From: Phenylobacterium sp.
Lineage (GTDB): Bacteria; Pseudomonadota; Alphaproteobacteria; Caulobacterales; Caulobacteraceae
Assembly: GCF_013911965.1 (NCBI RefSeq)
Contig: NZ_JACESE010000004.1
Span: 124,001 to 188,000 of the forward strand
Direction of reading: 5' to 3'
Length of the DNA stretch: 64,000 nucleotides
The notes under the pieces are model-generated. The model ran no database searches, had not been told where the DNA came from, and saw only the letters and a program-made list of their open reading frames with translations. Of this stretch, positions 1 through 8,376 are shown in pieces (the stretch's first letter is position 1; each line of letters starts with the position of its first letter). A program made the translations under genes and the position numbers.

Positions 1-2
1 GC

Positions 3-707
3 GTCTGCTGGGTGCAGTCGTTGTCCTGGTACGGCGATATCCGGGTGCGCGCCGACGCGCCCCGCAGACCCGGCGCGACAAGCTTCGCCGACTATTCCGA
101 CGCCGAACTGGTCGAGCTGGCGCGCACCCAGGGCTTCGCGGGCCAGCTGACTGTGACGCCGCAGATGTGCGCCTGGCGGCGCGACCTCGACTACCAGCCG
201 CCCGGCCCCGTCCCGGACGAGGGGACCTGGACGCTCGACGGCGACGTCCTCGTCGAAGGCGGCATCCATGCCGAATACGAGGAGATCTGGCGTCTGGAGC
301 CGGAGAGCGGCGGCCTGCGCGCCGCCTTCGCCCGCGCGGGCGGCCCGGGCCTGCTGGTCATCGCCGGCGACCACTTCCTGATGATGCGCGGCCGCGGCGC
401 GCCGTTGGCGGGCGAGTCGCTGGCGGCGCTCGTGGAGGCGGAGCTCGCCGCCGGGCGGCGCAGCGCGGCCGAGGACCTGCTGTCCATGCCCATCGCCTAC
501 GGGCGGATCGGCGAGCGCTGGCGGATCAGCCTTTCGACGCTTCCCTGGCTGGAGGGCCGCAGTCTCTGGAACGCGCCGCCGGAACTGCACGGCGGGCGGC
601 TGAGGCTCCCGGACGGAGAGACCTGGTCCCTGCTGGAGGCGGATGCGCCGCCCGATCGGCTGGCCGCGCTCTTCGCCCTGGCCACGACCGAAGATGAGCC
701 GCTATGA
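3..707 (+). CDS. Uncharacterised protein, 5' end outside window
   Basis: The frame is open to the first complete codon of the window, so the true start probably lies upstream; a GTG at 12 is the first candidate inside. The protein begins with a Trp-Tyr-Gly-Asp-Ile-Arg stretch and is rich in short beta-like segments and Trp/Gly. I see no signal peptide, membrane segment or catalytic motif and do not recognise the family. The stop TGA (705-707) overlaps the ATG (704-706) of the NikR-like gene, so the two are probably translationally coupled. That link is the only hint of function. Confidence 0.75.
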   Translation, partial: VCWVQSLSWYGDIRVRADAPRRPGATSFADYSDAELVELARTQGFAGQLTVTPQMCAWRRDLDYQPPGPVPDEGTWTLDGDVLVEGGIHAEYEEIWRLEPESGGLRAAFARAGGPGLLVIAGDHFLMMRGRGAPLAGESLAALVEAELAAGRRSAAEDLLSMPIAYGRIGERWRISLSTLPWLEGRSLWNAPPELHGGRLRLPDGETWSLLEADAPPDRLAALFALATTEDEPL

Positions 708-1258
708 AGGCCGCCCCTGCCGCCGCCAAGGTCGCGATCTTGCCGAACGTCCCGCGCAAAGCCGCCGCCGACTCCGCCTCCGGCTCCCAGCTCGCCCGCA
801 TCGGCGTGAGCCTGCCGGCCCGGCTGCTCGCCCAGGTGGATCAGATGGTGGCCGAGCGCGGCCTGCCCGGCCGCTCGCAACTGATCGCCGAACTGATCCG
901 CCACGAGGTGGCCGATGTGGACCGCGACGGCGGCGACGGCGTCCGGGCCGGCACGATCACCCTGATCTACCGCGCCGACTCCGGCCGCGTGCGGCACGCG
1001 CTCGCCCGCGTGCAGAGCGAGTTCGTCAAGGAGGTGATCTCCTCCCAGCACGTCTTCCTCGAGGACGACCAGTCCCTGGAGGTGCTGCTCGTCCAGGGCT
1101 CGGTGGAGCGGCTGCAGCAGCTCTGCGACCGGCTGCGCGGCGTGCGCGCCGTCCAGCAGCTGAAGCTGGTGACCACCACATCCCTCCTTCCGCCGCTGCA
1201 CGCCCATGGCGGCGCCGAGATCGAGGAGACGCGGGCCGTCCGCCGCGCCGCCCTCTAG
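704..1258 (+). CDS. NikR-like ribbon-helix-helix/ACT regulator lacking most nickel ligands
   Basis: 184 aa. After a 30-residue Ala-rich extension, residues 32-74 look like the NikR ribbon-helix-helix DNA-binding domain, and residues 83-160 like the NikR ACT-type domain with its conserved G-T-I-T-L-I-Y opening and C-terminal K-L-V-T-T-T strand. Aligned by eye to E. coli NikR, only the ligand equivalent to His87 is kept (His116). The positions of His76, His89 and Cys95 are Ser105, Phe118 and Ser124. It is therefore probably a NikR-fold repressor with a changed or lost metal response. It is coupled to the upstream gene by an ATGA overlap and shares its stop (CTAG, 1255-1258) with the convergent oxygenase. 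A NikR-type inverted repeat sits at 2446-2471. Confidence 0.82.
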   Translation: MKAAPAAAKVAILPNVPRKAAADSASGSQLARIGVSLPARLLAQVDQMVAERGLPGRSQLIAELIRHEVADVDRDGGDGVRAGTITLIYRADSGRVRHALARVQSEFVKEVISSQHVFLEDDQSLEVLLVQGSVERLQQLCDRLRGVRAVQQLKLVTTTSLLPPLHAHGGAEIEETRAVRRAAL

Positions 1259-2271
1259 GCGCGGACCGTGCGGCCGAAGCGGGGCTCGTCCTCCGGCAGG
1301 ACCAGCTCCCCTCGCGCGCGGCGGGCCTTCAGATAGGCGAAGGTGCGGGCGGTCTGGGCGAACAGGTGCTCGCCCGACACCAGGCGCGGATATCGGGGCG
1401 CTTCGCCCGGCGCGACCAGCCGCGGGTCGGGTTCGACCACCGTCTCGTAGTCGCAGGTGGCGAAGAAGGGGAAGCTGTAGCGTTCCTCGGCCACCTTCCG
1501 GACCCGGTGGGTGGTGGCGGTGAAGGCGCCATTGGTCCAGGCCTCCAGCATGTCGCCGATGTTGATGACGTAGCCGCCGGGAACCGGCGGCGCGTCGATC
1601 CACTCGCCCCGGCCGTTCAGCACCTCCAGGCCCGGGGCCGTGCCGCGCAGGATGGTGAAGAACTCATAGTCGGTGTGGGCGCCGATCCCCTCGCGGTCCT
1701 GGGCGGCGGGATCGAAGGGATAGTGGATCATGCGAAGCTGGCTGGGCGGCCGGCGGCGGTAGGGTTCGAAGTGGTCCTCCGGCAGGTCCAGCGCCAGGGC
1801 GAAGCCGCGGAACAGCCGGCGCGCCAGATCGGAGACCGCGGCGTAGTAGGCGCTCGCCGCCTCGCGGAACCCCGGCAGGTCGGGCCACCGGTTGGGCCCC
1901 AGCATCGGGGCCTCGCCCCGCGCCTCCGGCAGGTCGAGGTTGAGGTCGTAGGCCTCCTTCCGGTCGATGGTCCCGCCGGGGAAGACCTCCTCGCCCTCCG
2001 GCACATAGCCGCTGTGGTTGGAGGAGCCGCCGATATAGCTCTCCATCTTCGCGGCGAGGGGCTGGTCGAAGAAGCGCCGGGCCGCGTCCAGCAGCCCCTC
2101 GAACAGCGCCTCGTCCACGCCGTGGCCGCACACATAGAGAAAGCCGATTTCGCGGGCCGCCTCGCCCATGGCTCCGGCCACCGCGCGGCGCTCGGCGGGG
2201 TCGGCGGAGGCCAGGCCCCTGATGTCCACAATAGGAATGTGGTCGAAATCGCCGCTCAAAACGGCCTCCAT
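1255..2271 (-). CDS. 2-oxoglutarate/Fe(II) oxygenase, isopenicillin N synthase-like
   Basis: 338 aa from the ATG at 2271; the frame is open upstream to a GTG at 2313, but homology-like sequence starts at the ATG with the typical I-P-I-V-D motif. The double-stranded beta-helix carries the iron triad H199-x-D201 and H255, with R264-x-S266 as the 2-oxoglutarate-binding pair. The N-terminal DIOX_N region ends near residue 130. Family members hydroxylate, desaturate or cyclise small molecules; the substrate cannot be read from sequence. The gene diverges from the ABC importer operon across 247 bp containing the NikR-type repeat. In inference, it modifies whatever the importer brings in. Confidence 0.85.
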   Translation of the reverse strand: MEAVLSGDFDHIPIVDIRGLASADPAERRAVAGAMGEAAREIGFLYVCGHGVDEALFEGLLDAARRFFDQPLAAKMESYIGGSSNHSGYVPEGEEVFPGGTIDRKEAYDLNLDLPEARGEAPMLGPNRWPDLPGFREAASAYYAAVSDLARRLFRGFALALDLPEDHFEPYRRRPPSQLRMIHYPFDPAAQDREGIGAHTDYEFFTILRGTAPGLEVLNGRGEWIDAPPVPGGYVINIGDMLEAWTNGAFTATTHRVRKVAEERYSFPFFATCDYETVVEPDPRLVAPGEAPRYPRLVSGEHLFAQTARTFAYLKARRARGELVLPEDEPRFGRTVRA

Positions 2272-2445
2272 CGGGCTGCGTTCGACGCATACGAACTGAA
2301 CAGATCGTAACACTCACCAGCCCCCGCGCCGACCGCCGGCCTGGCGCTCGAAACTGAGCGGATCACAGGCGCCTGCGCGCCTTGGCGCCTCGAATCCGGG
2401 CGCCGCGCCCGCCGTCTCGCCGCCCCGGCCGAACGCCGGTTGGAT

Positions 2446-2471
2446 TATTACGAAATCGCCCGAGGGTAATA
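2446..2471. promoter_or_regulatory. Candidate NikR-type operator (TATTAC-N14-GTAATA)
   Basis: Two 6-bp arms, TATTAC (2446-2451) and GTAATA (2466-2471), form an exact inverted repeat with a 14-bp spacer. From memory, NikR operators outside the enterobacteria follow GTGTTAC-N13/14-GTAACAC; here the left arm matches about 5/7 and the right 6/7 with the same spacer. It lies about 48 bp before the importer start and in the divergent promoter region of the oxygenase. The encoded NikR-like protein is the obvious candidate ligand. Confidence 0.5.
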
Positions 2472-2518
2472 CCGAAGGCGCGGCGCTCCGGCCGCGTCCG
2501 CGGATGAAGGGGGTCCGA

Positions 2519-3616
2519 ATGAAGACGTGGATCACGGGTTTGCGCGCCGTCGCAGTGGCGGCGCTCGGCAGTCTGGCGCTCGCCGCCTGCGGGCAGAAGG
2601 CCGAGGAGACGGCCGCGGCGCCCGCCGCCGGCCAGGAGTACACCATCGGCTGGACCATCTATGCCGGATGGATGCCGTGGCCCTATGCCGAACAGGCCGG
2701 CATCGTGAAGAAGTGGTCCGACAAGTACGGCGTGAACATCAAGCTCGTTCAGATCAACGACTACGTCGAATCCCTGAACCAGTTCACGGCCGGAAAGCTG
2801 GACGGCGTCACCTCCACCAACATGGACGCGCTGACCATCCCCGCCGCCGCCGGCAAGGACACCACGGTCGTCATCGTGGGCGACTATTCCAACGGCAATG
2901 ACGGGGTGATCCTGAAGGGCGGCTCGAGCATGGCCGACATCAAGGGCCGCTCGGTCAACCTCGTGGAGAACTCGGTCTCGCACTACCTGCTGGCCCGGGC
3001 CCTGGAGAGCGCCGGCCTGGCCATGACGGACGTGACGGTGGTCAACACCTCCGACGCCGACATCGTCGCCGCCTTCGCCGCGCCGGAGACCACCGCGGTC
3101 GTGCCGTGGAACCCGCAGCTGGCCGAGATCAAGAAGATGCCGAACGCCACCGAGGTGTTCAATTCGACCCAGATCCCCGGCGAGATCCTCGACATGATGA
3201 TCGTCTCGACCGAGGCGCTGCAGGCCAATCCCAACCTCGGCAAGGCGCTGGCGGGCATCTGGTACGAGACCATGGCCCTGATGAGCGCCGACACGCCCGA
3301 AGGCGCGGCCGCCCGCGAGGCCATGGCCAAGATCGCCGGCACCGACCTGGCCGGCTACGAGGACCAGCTGAAGACCACCTACATGTACTACCAGCCTCAG
3401 GCGGCGCTGGCGGCCATGACCGGCGAGGACATCGTGGCGGCCAATGACAAGGTGCGCCAGTTCAGCTTCCAGGCCGGCCTGTTCGGCCAGGGCGCGCGTT
3501 CGGTGGACGACATCGGGCTGGAATTCCCCGGCGGCAAGATCCTGGGCGACGCCGACAACGTGAAGCTGCGCTTCGACCCGACCTACACCCAGGCCGCGGC
3601 CGACGGGTCTCTCTAA
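2519..3616 (+). CDS. ABC transporter substrate-binding lipoprotein, urea/guanidine-carboxylase-associated type
   Basis: 365 aa from the ATG at 2519, chosen because AAGGGGG lies just upstream; an in-frame ATG at 2504 is less well placed. Residues 1-24 form a lipoprotein signal with lipobox L-A-A-C24. The mature protein shows the W-T-I-Y-A-G-W-M-P-W opening, the T-N-M-D-A-L-T-I-P segment and the N-T-S-D-A-D-I-V-A-A-F motif. I associate these with the putative urea ABC transporter binding protein family (TIGR03427-like), which is often linked to urea/guanidine carboxylase loci. No carboxylase gene is in this window. It heads the importer operon and probably works at the periplasmic face of the inner membrane. 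Confidence 0.85.
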   Translation: MKTWITGLRAVAVAALGSLALAACGQKAEETAAAPAAGQEYTIGWTIYAGWMPWPYAEQAGIVKKWSDKYGVNIKLVQINDYVESLNQFTAGKLDGVTSTNMDALTIPAAAGKDTTVVIVGDYSNGNDGVILKGGSSMADIKGRSVNLVENSVSHYLLARALESAGLAMTDVTVVNTSDADIVAAFAAPETTAVVPWNPQLAEIKKMPNATEVFNSTQIPGEILDMMIVSTEALQANPNLGKALAGIWYETMALMSADTPEGAAAREAMAKIAGTDLAGYEDQLKTTYMYYQPQAALAAMTGEDIVAANDKVRQFSFQAGLFGQGARSVDDIGLEFPGGKILGDADNVKLRFDPTYTQAAADGSL

Positions 3617-3669
3617 GACCGCCCGCCGACCCTTTGTGCGACGCGTAATGTCGGAGGACTGACCGCCCC

Positions 3670-4494
3670 ATGCGCCGATTGCTGAACGCCCGGCCGCATG
3701 GCGGCGGTCGCCTTCTCCTGGGCCTGCTGCCCATCGCGGCCCTCATCCTGCTTTACCTGGTCGCCGCCCAGGCGCGGCATGCGGAGAACCCGCGCGACAA
3801 GATCCTGCCGACGCCGGCGGCCATGGCCGAATCCATGCAGATCATGGCCCTGCAGGAGGACCCCCGCACCGGCGAAATCCCGCTGGTCGCCGACACCCGG
3901 GCCAGTCTGAAGCGCCTGGGAATCGCCGTGGGCGCGGCGGCGGCCACCACCCTGGTGCTCGGCCTCTCCATCGGCCTGCTGCCCTATGCGCGGGCGGGCC
4001 TCGGGCCCCTTGTGGCGACCATATCGGTCATCCCGCCGATCGCCGTCCTGCCCATCCTGTTCATCGTCTTCGGCCTGGGGGAGACCGCCAAGATCGTGCT
4101 GATCTTCGTCGGCATCACGCCCTTCATGGTCCGCGACATGGCCGGCCATGTGGCCGCCATCCCCGAGGAGCAGATCGTCAAGGCCCAGACGCTGGGCGCC
4201 TCCACCTGGCTGACCGCTCTGCAGGTCGCCCTGCCCCAGGCCATGCCGCGCCTGATCGACGCCCTGCGTTTCTCGCTCGGGCCCGCCTGGGTGTTCCTGA
4301 TCTCGGCCGAGGCCATCGCCTCGGACGTGGGGCTCGGCTACCGCATCTTCCTGGTGCGCCGGTATCTCGCCATGGACATCATCCTGCCCTACGTGGCCTG
4401 GATCTCCCTGCTGGCGGTGGTCATCGACCTGATGCTGCTCACCTGGAGCCGGGTCGCCTTTCCGTGGGCGCACGCCCCGGGAGGCCGCCGATGA
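3670..4494 (+). CDS. ABC transporter permease of the urea/guanidine-type importer
   Basis: 274 aa with about six hydrophobic helices, an initial periplasmic stretch (residues 35-75), and the BPD_transp_1 coupling loop around E-E-Q-I-V-K-A-Q-T-L-G-A. It follows the binding-protein gene after 53 bp, with GGAGGA ahead of the ATG. Its TGA overlaps the ATG of the ATPase gene (ATGA at 4491-4494). It would form the membrane channel, presumably as a homodimer, since no second permease is encoded. Confidence 0.88.
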   Translation: MRRLLNARPHGGGRLLLGLLPIAALILLYLVAAQARHAENPRDKILPTPAAMAESMQIMALQEDPRTGEIPLVADTRASLKRLGIAVGAAAATTLVLGLSIGLLPYARAGLGPLVATISVIPPIAVLPILFIVFGLGETAKIVLIFVGITPFMVRDMAGHVAAIPEEQIVKAQTLGASTWLTALQVALPQAMPRLIDALRFSLGPAWVFLISAEAIASDVGLGYRIFLVRRYLAMDIILPYVAWISLLAVVIDLMLLTWSRVAFPWAHAPGGRR

Positions 4495-5273
4495 GCCCGG
4501 CCCTCTCGTTCCGCAACGTATGGGTGGAGTACGGCGACAAGATCGTCCTCGAAAAGCTCAGCCTCGACGTCGCCCGCGGCGCCTTCGTCTCCATCGTCGG
4601 CCCCTCGGGCGCGGGCAAGAGCACCTTCCTGCGCCTGGCGCTCGGGCAGGAGGCGCCGACCCGCGGGGCCATCCTGCTGGACGGCGAACCCATCCCGCCC
4701 GAGCCGGGCCCCGACCGCGGCGTGGTCTTCCAGCGTTACTCCGTCTTCCCGCACATGAGCGCCCTGCAGAACGTGATGTTCGGCGCCCGCTGCGATCAGG
4801 CGCCGGTCACGGGCATGCTGACCGGCCGCGCCCGTCGCCAGGCCCGCGACGAGGCCGTGGCGATGCTGCGTCAGGTGGGCCTGGGCGACTCGCTCAAGGC
4901 CTATCCCCGCGCCCTGTCGGGCGGCATGCAGCAGCGCCTGGCCATCGCCCAGGCCCTGATCACCAAGCCGCGGATCCTGCTGCTCGACGAGCCCTTCGGC
5001 GCCCTGGACCCCGGCGTCCGGCTCGACATGCACGAGCTGATCACCGGGCTGTGGCGCGAACACGGCCTGACCATCCTGATGGTCACCCACGACATCAAGG
5101 AAGCCTTCAAGCTGGGCACGCGGGTGATCGCCATCGACAAGCGCCGCCACGACCCGCACGCTCCGCACCGGTTCGGCTCGACCGCAGTCTACGACTTCCC
5201 CCTCGACGACAAGGCGCGCCCGCAGATCCCGCCGGAGCTGGCCGCCATGGCGCCGGCCCCGGCGGAGGCCTGA
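4491..5273 (+). CDS. ABC transporter ATP-binding protein of the same importer
   Basis: 260 aa from the ATG at 4491, which has GGGAGG upstream and a 4-bp overlap with the permease. Walker A G-P-S-G-A-G-K-S-T is at residues 37-45, a Q-loop (V-F-Q-R) follows near 80, the signature L-S-G-G-M-Q-Q-R near 140, Walker B I-L-L-L-D-E-P near 160 and the H-loop M-V-T-H-D near 195. The protein ends in a short C-terminal extension without a regulatory domain. It powers the importer encoded by the two preceding genes. The stop lies 4 bp from the stop of the convergent TonB receptor gene. Confidence 0.9.
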   Translation: MSPALSFRNVWVEYGDKIVLEKLSLDVARGAFVSIVGPSGAGKSTFLRLALGQEAPTRGAILLDGEPIPPEPGPDRGVVFQRYSVFPHMSALQNVMFGARCDQAPVTGMLTGRARRQARDEAVAMLRQVGLGDSLKAYPRALSGGMQQRLAIAQALITKPRILLLDEPFGALDPGVRLDMHELITGLWREHGLTILMVTHDIKEAFKLGTRVIAIDKRRHDPHAPHRFGSTAVYDFPLDDKARPQIPPELAAMAPAPAEA

Positions 5274-5277
5274 CGCC

Positions 5278-7410
5278 CTAGAAGCGGTAGGTCAGGCTGC
5301 CGACCACCGTCCGCCGGGCGCCGATGAAGCAGTCGCCGCGCACCAGGCAGGTGGTGAGATAGTACTCGTCCTCGAGGTTCTTCACGTTCAGCGCCGCGCG
5401 CCAGTTGTCCTGCTCGTAGGCGATCAGCGCGTCGAAGAGGCTGTAGGACGGCGTCGTCAGGACGAAGGTGCGGTTGGCGGTCTGATCGGTCGACTCGCCG
5501 TACCAGCGGGCGCCCAGACCCAGGCTGAGCTCGCCGTCGGCGCCGATGCGGAAGCGGCGCGTCACCCAGGCCGAGGCGGTGTGCAGCGGCTGGGCCGCGA
5601 AGGGCTTGCCGACCTCCAGAGGGTTCGTGCTCTTCGACACCTCGACGTCGTTGTAGGTGTAGTTGGCGGACACGTCCCAGACCTCCTGGAAGATGCCGCG
5701 GCCTTCCAGTTCGAAGCCGCTGGAGCGGACCTCGCCGGTCTGGATGCGGTTGAGCGGATTGGTCGGGTCGCTGGTCAGCCGGTTGGTGTCGCGGATGTCG
5801 AAGGCCGTGGCCGTGACCAGATACTGAGGCGCAGGCGACCACTTCACCCCGGCCTCCCACTGCTCGCCCTTCTGCGGCTCGAAGGGCTCTCCGGCCAGAT
5901 TGGCGCCGGCCACCGGCAGGAAGCTCTCCGAATAGCTGACATAGGGCGAAAGCCCGTTTTCGAAGGCGTAGAGCAGCCCGGCGCGATAGGTGGTGGCGTC
6001 GGACTCCTGCTCGCTCACCGCGCCGCTGACGGCGATGGAGCGCGTGACCGCCTCGTCGCGGCGCACGCCCAGGATCAGGTTCCAGCCGCCGAAGGTGATC
6101 TGATCCTGGAGGTAGAAGCCCAGCTGCTCCTGCTCGGTGGTCGCCCGACGCGTCACCGCCGGCTCCGCGTAGTTCCCATAGACCGGGTCGAACAGGTCGA
6201 TGGCGGTCGTCAGGCCCGAGCCCGACTCCATGAACTGGCGGTACTGCTGACCGTCGACGCCGAACAGCAGCTTGTGCGCCACCGCGCCGGTCTTGAAGTC
6301 GGCCTGGAACTGGTTGTCGATCGAATAGGCCCGCGACGCCGGGAAGGAGTAGGAGATGTAGCGGTACATGCTCCGCTGCGGCCCGGCGTAGCCCGCCTGC
6401 CCCGGCTGCACCCACGGGTCGAGCGGGTTGCTGTAGTTGTTCGGATACATGGTCTGGTAGTTGACGTCCGACCACGAGCCGCGCGCGCTCAGCCGGTACT
6501 CGAAGTGCGGGTTGAACCGGTGGCGGGCGAAGAGGCTGACGTTCGACTGGATCGCCCGATAGAGCTCCACGTCAGGTTCGCTGACGAAGGTGCTGGACGG
6601 CAGCTCGCCGTTCACGTTCGGCAGCAGCGTTCCCTGGTGCGGCAGGAACTGGGTGGTCGAGCCGGTCGTGTCTTCCTGATGATGCAGCAGCAGGGTGAAC
6701 TCGGTGTCGGCGTTCGGCCGCCAGGTGAGCGAGGGCGCCACGAAGAAGCGGTCGTCCTCGATGTAGTCCACCTGGGTCTCGGCGTCGCGGCCGAGGAAGA
6801 CCAAGCGCCCCGCCAGGGTGGCGGCCCCGTTGAGCGGGCCCGTCACGTCGCCCTGGATCTGGGTGCGCTGATAGTTGCCGACCATGCCGACGATCTCGCC
6901 GCTGCGGACGAAGTCCGGCCGCTTCGAGGTCAGATTGACGATGCCGCCGATGGAGCCCTGGCCGTACAGCACCGAGGCCGGGCCGCGCATGATCTCCACG
7001 CTGGAGAGCGCATAGGGATCGACCTTGGCGGTGTCGTAATAGGCGTAGGTGGAGCGCATCCCGTCCAGGTACTGGGCCGGGGCGACGCCGCGGACGAAGT
7101 AGGAATCGACCCGCCCGTCATTGCCGTAGGCGTCCGAGCGGACGCCGGCCGAATAGAGCAGCGCGTCCTGGATCGACATCACCCCACGCTCGCGAAGAGT
7201 CTCGCCGGAGATGACCGAGACGGCCTGCGGCGTCTCCAGCAGCGGCGTGTCCGTCTTCGTCGCGACGGTGACCTCGCCCGCCTCGCCGGTGACGATCAGT
7301 TCGCTGACCCGGGTGGGCGCATCCTCGGCCTGCGAGAGTCCCGGAGCGGCGAGCGCGGCGAGAGCGGCCCCGAGCAGCAGGCGCGAACGGACCGACGGAC
7401 GGATGGACAT
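5278..7410 (-). CDS. TonB-dependent siderophore-type outer-membrane receptor
   Basis: 710 aa. Residues 1-28 are a Sec signal peptide; a TonB-box-like E-L-I-V-T-G follows near residue 37. The plug has the P-Q-A-V-S-V-I and R-G-P-A-S-V-L-Y-G-Q-G-S-I-G-G motifs of the ferric-siderophore receptor family, then a long 22-strand-type barrel ending in L-T-Y-R-F with the terminal Phe used in outer-membrane assembly. It lacks an N-terminal signalling (STN) domain. The ATG at 7410 is preceded by GGGGGTT. A Fur-like inverted repeat at 7437-7453 suggests iron control. Ligand unknown. Confidence 0.9.
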   Translation of the reverse strand: MSIRPSVRSRLLLGAALAALAAPGLSQAEDAPTRVSELIVTGEAGEVTVATKTDTPLLETPQAVSVISGETLRERGVMSIQDALLYSAGVRSDAYGNDGRVDSYFVRGVAPAQYLDGMRSTYAYYDTAKVDPYALSSVEIMRGPASVLYGQGSIGGIVNLTSKRPDFVRSGEIVGMVGNYQRTQIQGDVTGPLNGAATLAGRLVFLGRDAETQVDYIEDDRFFVAPSLTWRPNADTEFTLLLHHQEDTTGSTTQFLPHQGTLLPNVNGELPSSTFVSEPDVELYRAIQSNVSLFARHRFNPHFEYRLSARGSWSDVNYQTMYPNNYSNPLDPWVQPGQAGYAGPQRSMYRYISYSFPASRAYSIDNQFQADFKTGAVAHKLLFGVDGQQYRQFMESGSGLTTAIDLFDPVYGNYAEPAVTRRATTEQEQLGFYLQDQITFGGWNLILGVRRDEAVTRSIAVSGAVSEQESDATTYRAGLLYAFENGLSPYVSYSESFLPVAGANLAGEPFEPQKGEQWEAGVKWSPAPQYLVTATAFDIRDTNRLTSDPTNPLNRIQTGEVRSSGFELEGRGIFQEVWDVSANYTYNDVEVSKSTNPLEVGKPFAAQPLHTASAWVTRRFRIGADGELSLGLGARWYGESTDQTANRTFVLTTPSYSLFDALIAYEQDNWRAALNVKNLEDEYYLTTCLVRGDCFIGARRTVVGSLTYRF

Positions 7411-7436
7411 TGTGGAACCCCCAAGGCGTGACGTTA

Positions 7437-7453
7437 TTGCGAGGCAATCGCAA
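7437..7453. promoter_or_regulatory. Candidate Fur-like operator upstream of TonB receptor
   Basis: TTGCGA (7437-7442) and TCGCAA (7448-7453) form a perfect inverted repeat around GGCAA, 27 bp ahead of the receptor ATG on the minus strand. The form resembles GC-rich Fur boxes of Caulobacterales and sphingomonads. The assignment to Fur rather than another iron regulator is inference from the gene it precedes. Confidence 0.5.
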
Positions 7454-7535
7454 ATTTGGGAGCTTATAGGGGCCCGGCCGGCGCCTTGGCAACGCCTTGC
7501 GAATGCCTCGCGCTAGCAGACTCGCCGGGTGTGGC

Positions 7536-8288
7536 TCAGGCGCACAGGGGCTTGCCGCCCATGTCCAGGTGAAGGTGGTCGGCGTGCGCGGCGTTGTAGT
7601 CGGGCGACAGGGTGGTGATGAAGACGCGGCAGGCGCCCTCCCGCACCTGGCGCAGGAAGCGGCCCCGCAGCCCGGGATCGTCCCAATCGGACTTGACCCA
7701 CACCACCTCCCCGTTGGCCAGCCGGAAGCCGGCCACGTCCAGGGCGTTGGCGCTGGCGTGCTCGCTGGGCGGCCCGGCCTGCTGGCCGTAGATCCGGCGG
7801 CAGGAATAGGCGCCGTAGTGCTCGATGCCGACCACCGCGTGCCCGAAGGCCTCGAAGGCGGCGGGCTGGACGATCTGGCGTTCCCAGATGGCGACGGCGA
7901 GGGCCTGCTTGCAGGTCATGGCCGCATCGGCCGGCAGGAGCGGGGCCATGCCGCCGGTGATCTGGATTGCGTCCCGGACCGAGCAGAAGCCGTTGGCGGA
8001 GTCTTCGGCCAGCACATAGGTCAGGCCGCCCTTGGCCAGCACGCCGCGGCAGGCGGCCACGTCCTCGCCGGTTCGCGCGGCCTTGGCCTTGGTCGCCGCC
8101 CCGATGGGGTCGACGACGCTGAGGGGCGTCCAGGGCAGATGCTGGTCGGGAATGGCGCGTTCGCCGAGGAAGATCAGGACGCCGACGAGGAGCCAGATCA
8201 GCGCAAGCCCGACCCAGCGGGCGATCTGGGTCTGGCGCCGGGCGCGGGCCTCCACCTCGGGACGATGCGGGACTCGATAGGCGGCCAT
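7536..8288 (-). CDS. Extensin-like C-terminal domain protein (M15-type fold), copy 1
   Basis: 250 aa. One membrane helix lies near residues 24-42, and the rest is predicted outside the cytoplasm. The extensin-like domain shows S-E-H-A-S-A-N-A-L-D-V and the closing N-A-A-H-A-D-H-L-H-L-D motif, i.e. the His/Asp/His zinc set of D-Ala-D-Ala carboxypeptidase/endolysin-like M15 folds. Four or more cysteines suggest disulphides. The role is probably peptidoglycan-related. It lies 88 bp downstream of a paralogue on the same strand. Confidence 0.85.
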   Translation of the reverse strand: MAAYRVPHRPEVEARARRQTQIARWVGLALIWLLVGVLIFLGERAIPDQHLPWTPLSVVDPIGAATKAKAARTGEDVAACRGVLAKGGLTYVLAEDSANGFCSVRDAIQITGGMAPLLPADAAMTCKQALAVAIWERQIVQPAAFEAFGHAVVGIEHYGAYSCRRIYGQQAGPPSEHASANALDVAGFRLANGEVVWVKSDWDDPGLRGRFLRQVREGACRVFITTLSPDYNAAHADHLHLDMGGKPLCA

Positions 8289-8376
8289 GGCCTCGCGCAG
8301 GGCGGTTCAGGTCGCGTCGACCCTAGCGGGCCTGGCGCGGCGAGGCGACCGAAGGTTAACGGCGGCGGCGCGTAAT

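Noticed and set aside
2272-2518. Guanidine-I (ykkC) riboswitch upstream of the urea/guanidine-type importer
   Set aside because: I looked for the conserved ACGR/GGUCCGAGAG-like boxes and found none; the region instead contains the NikR-type repeat.
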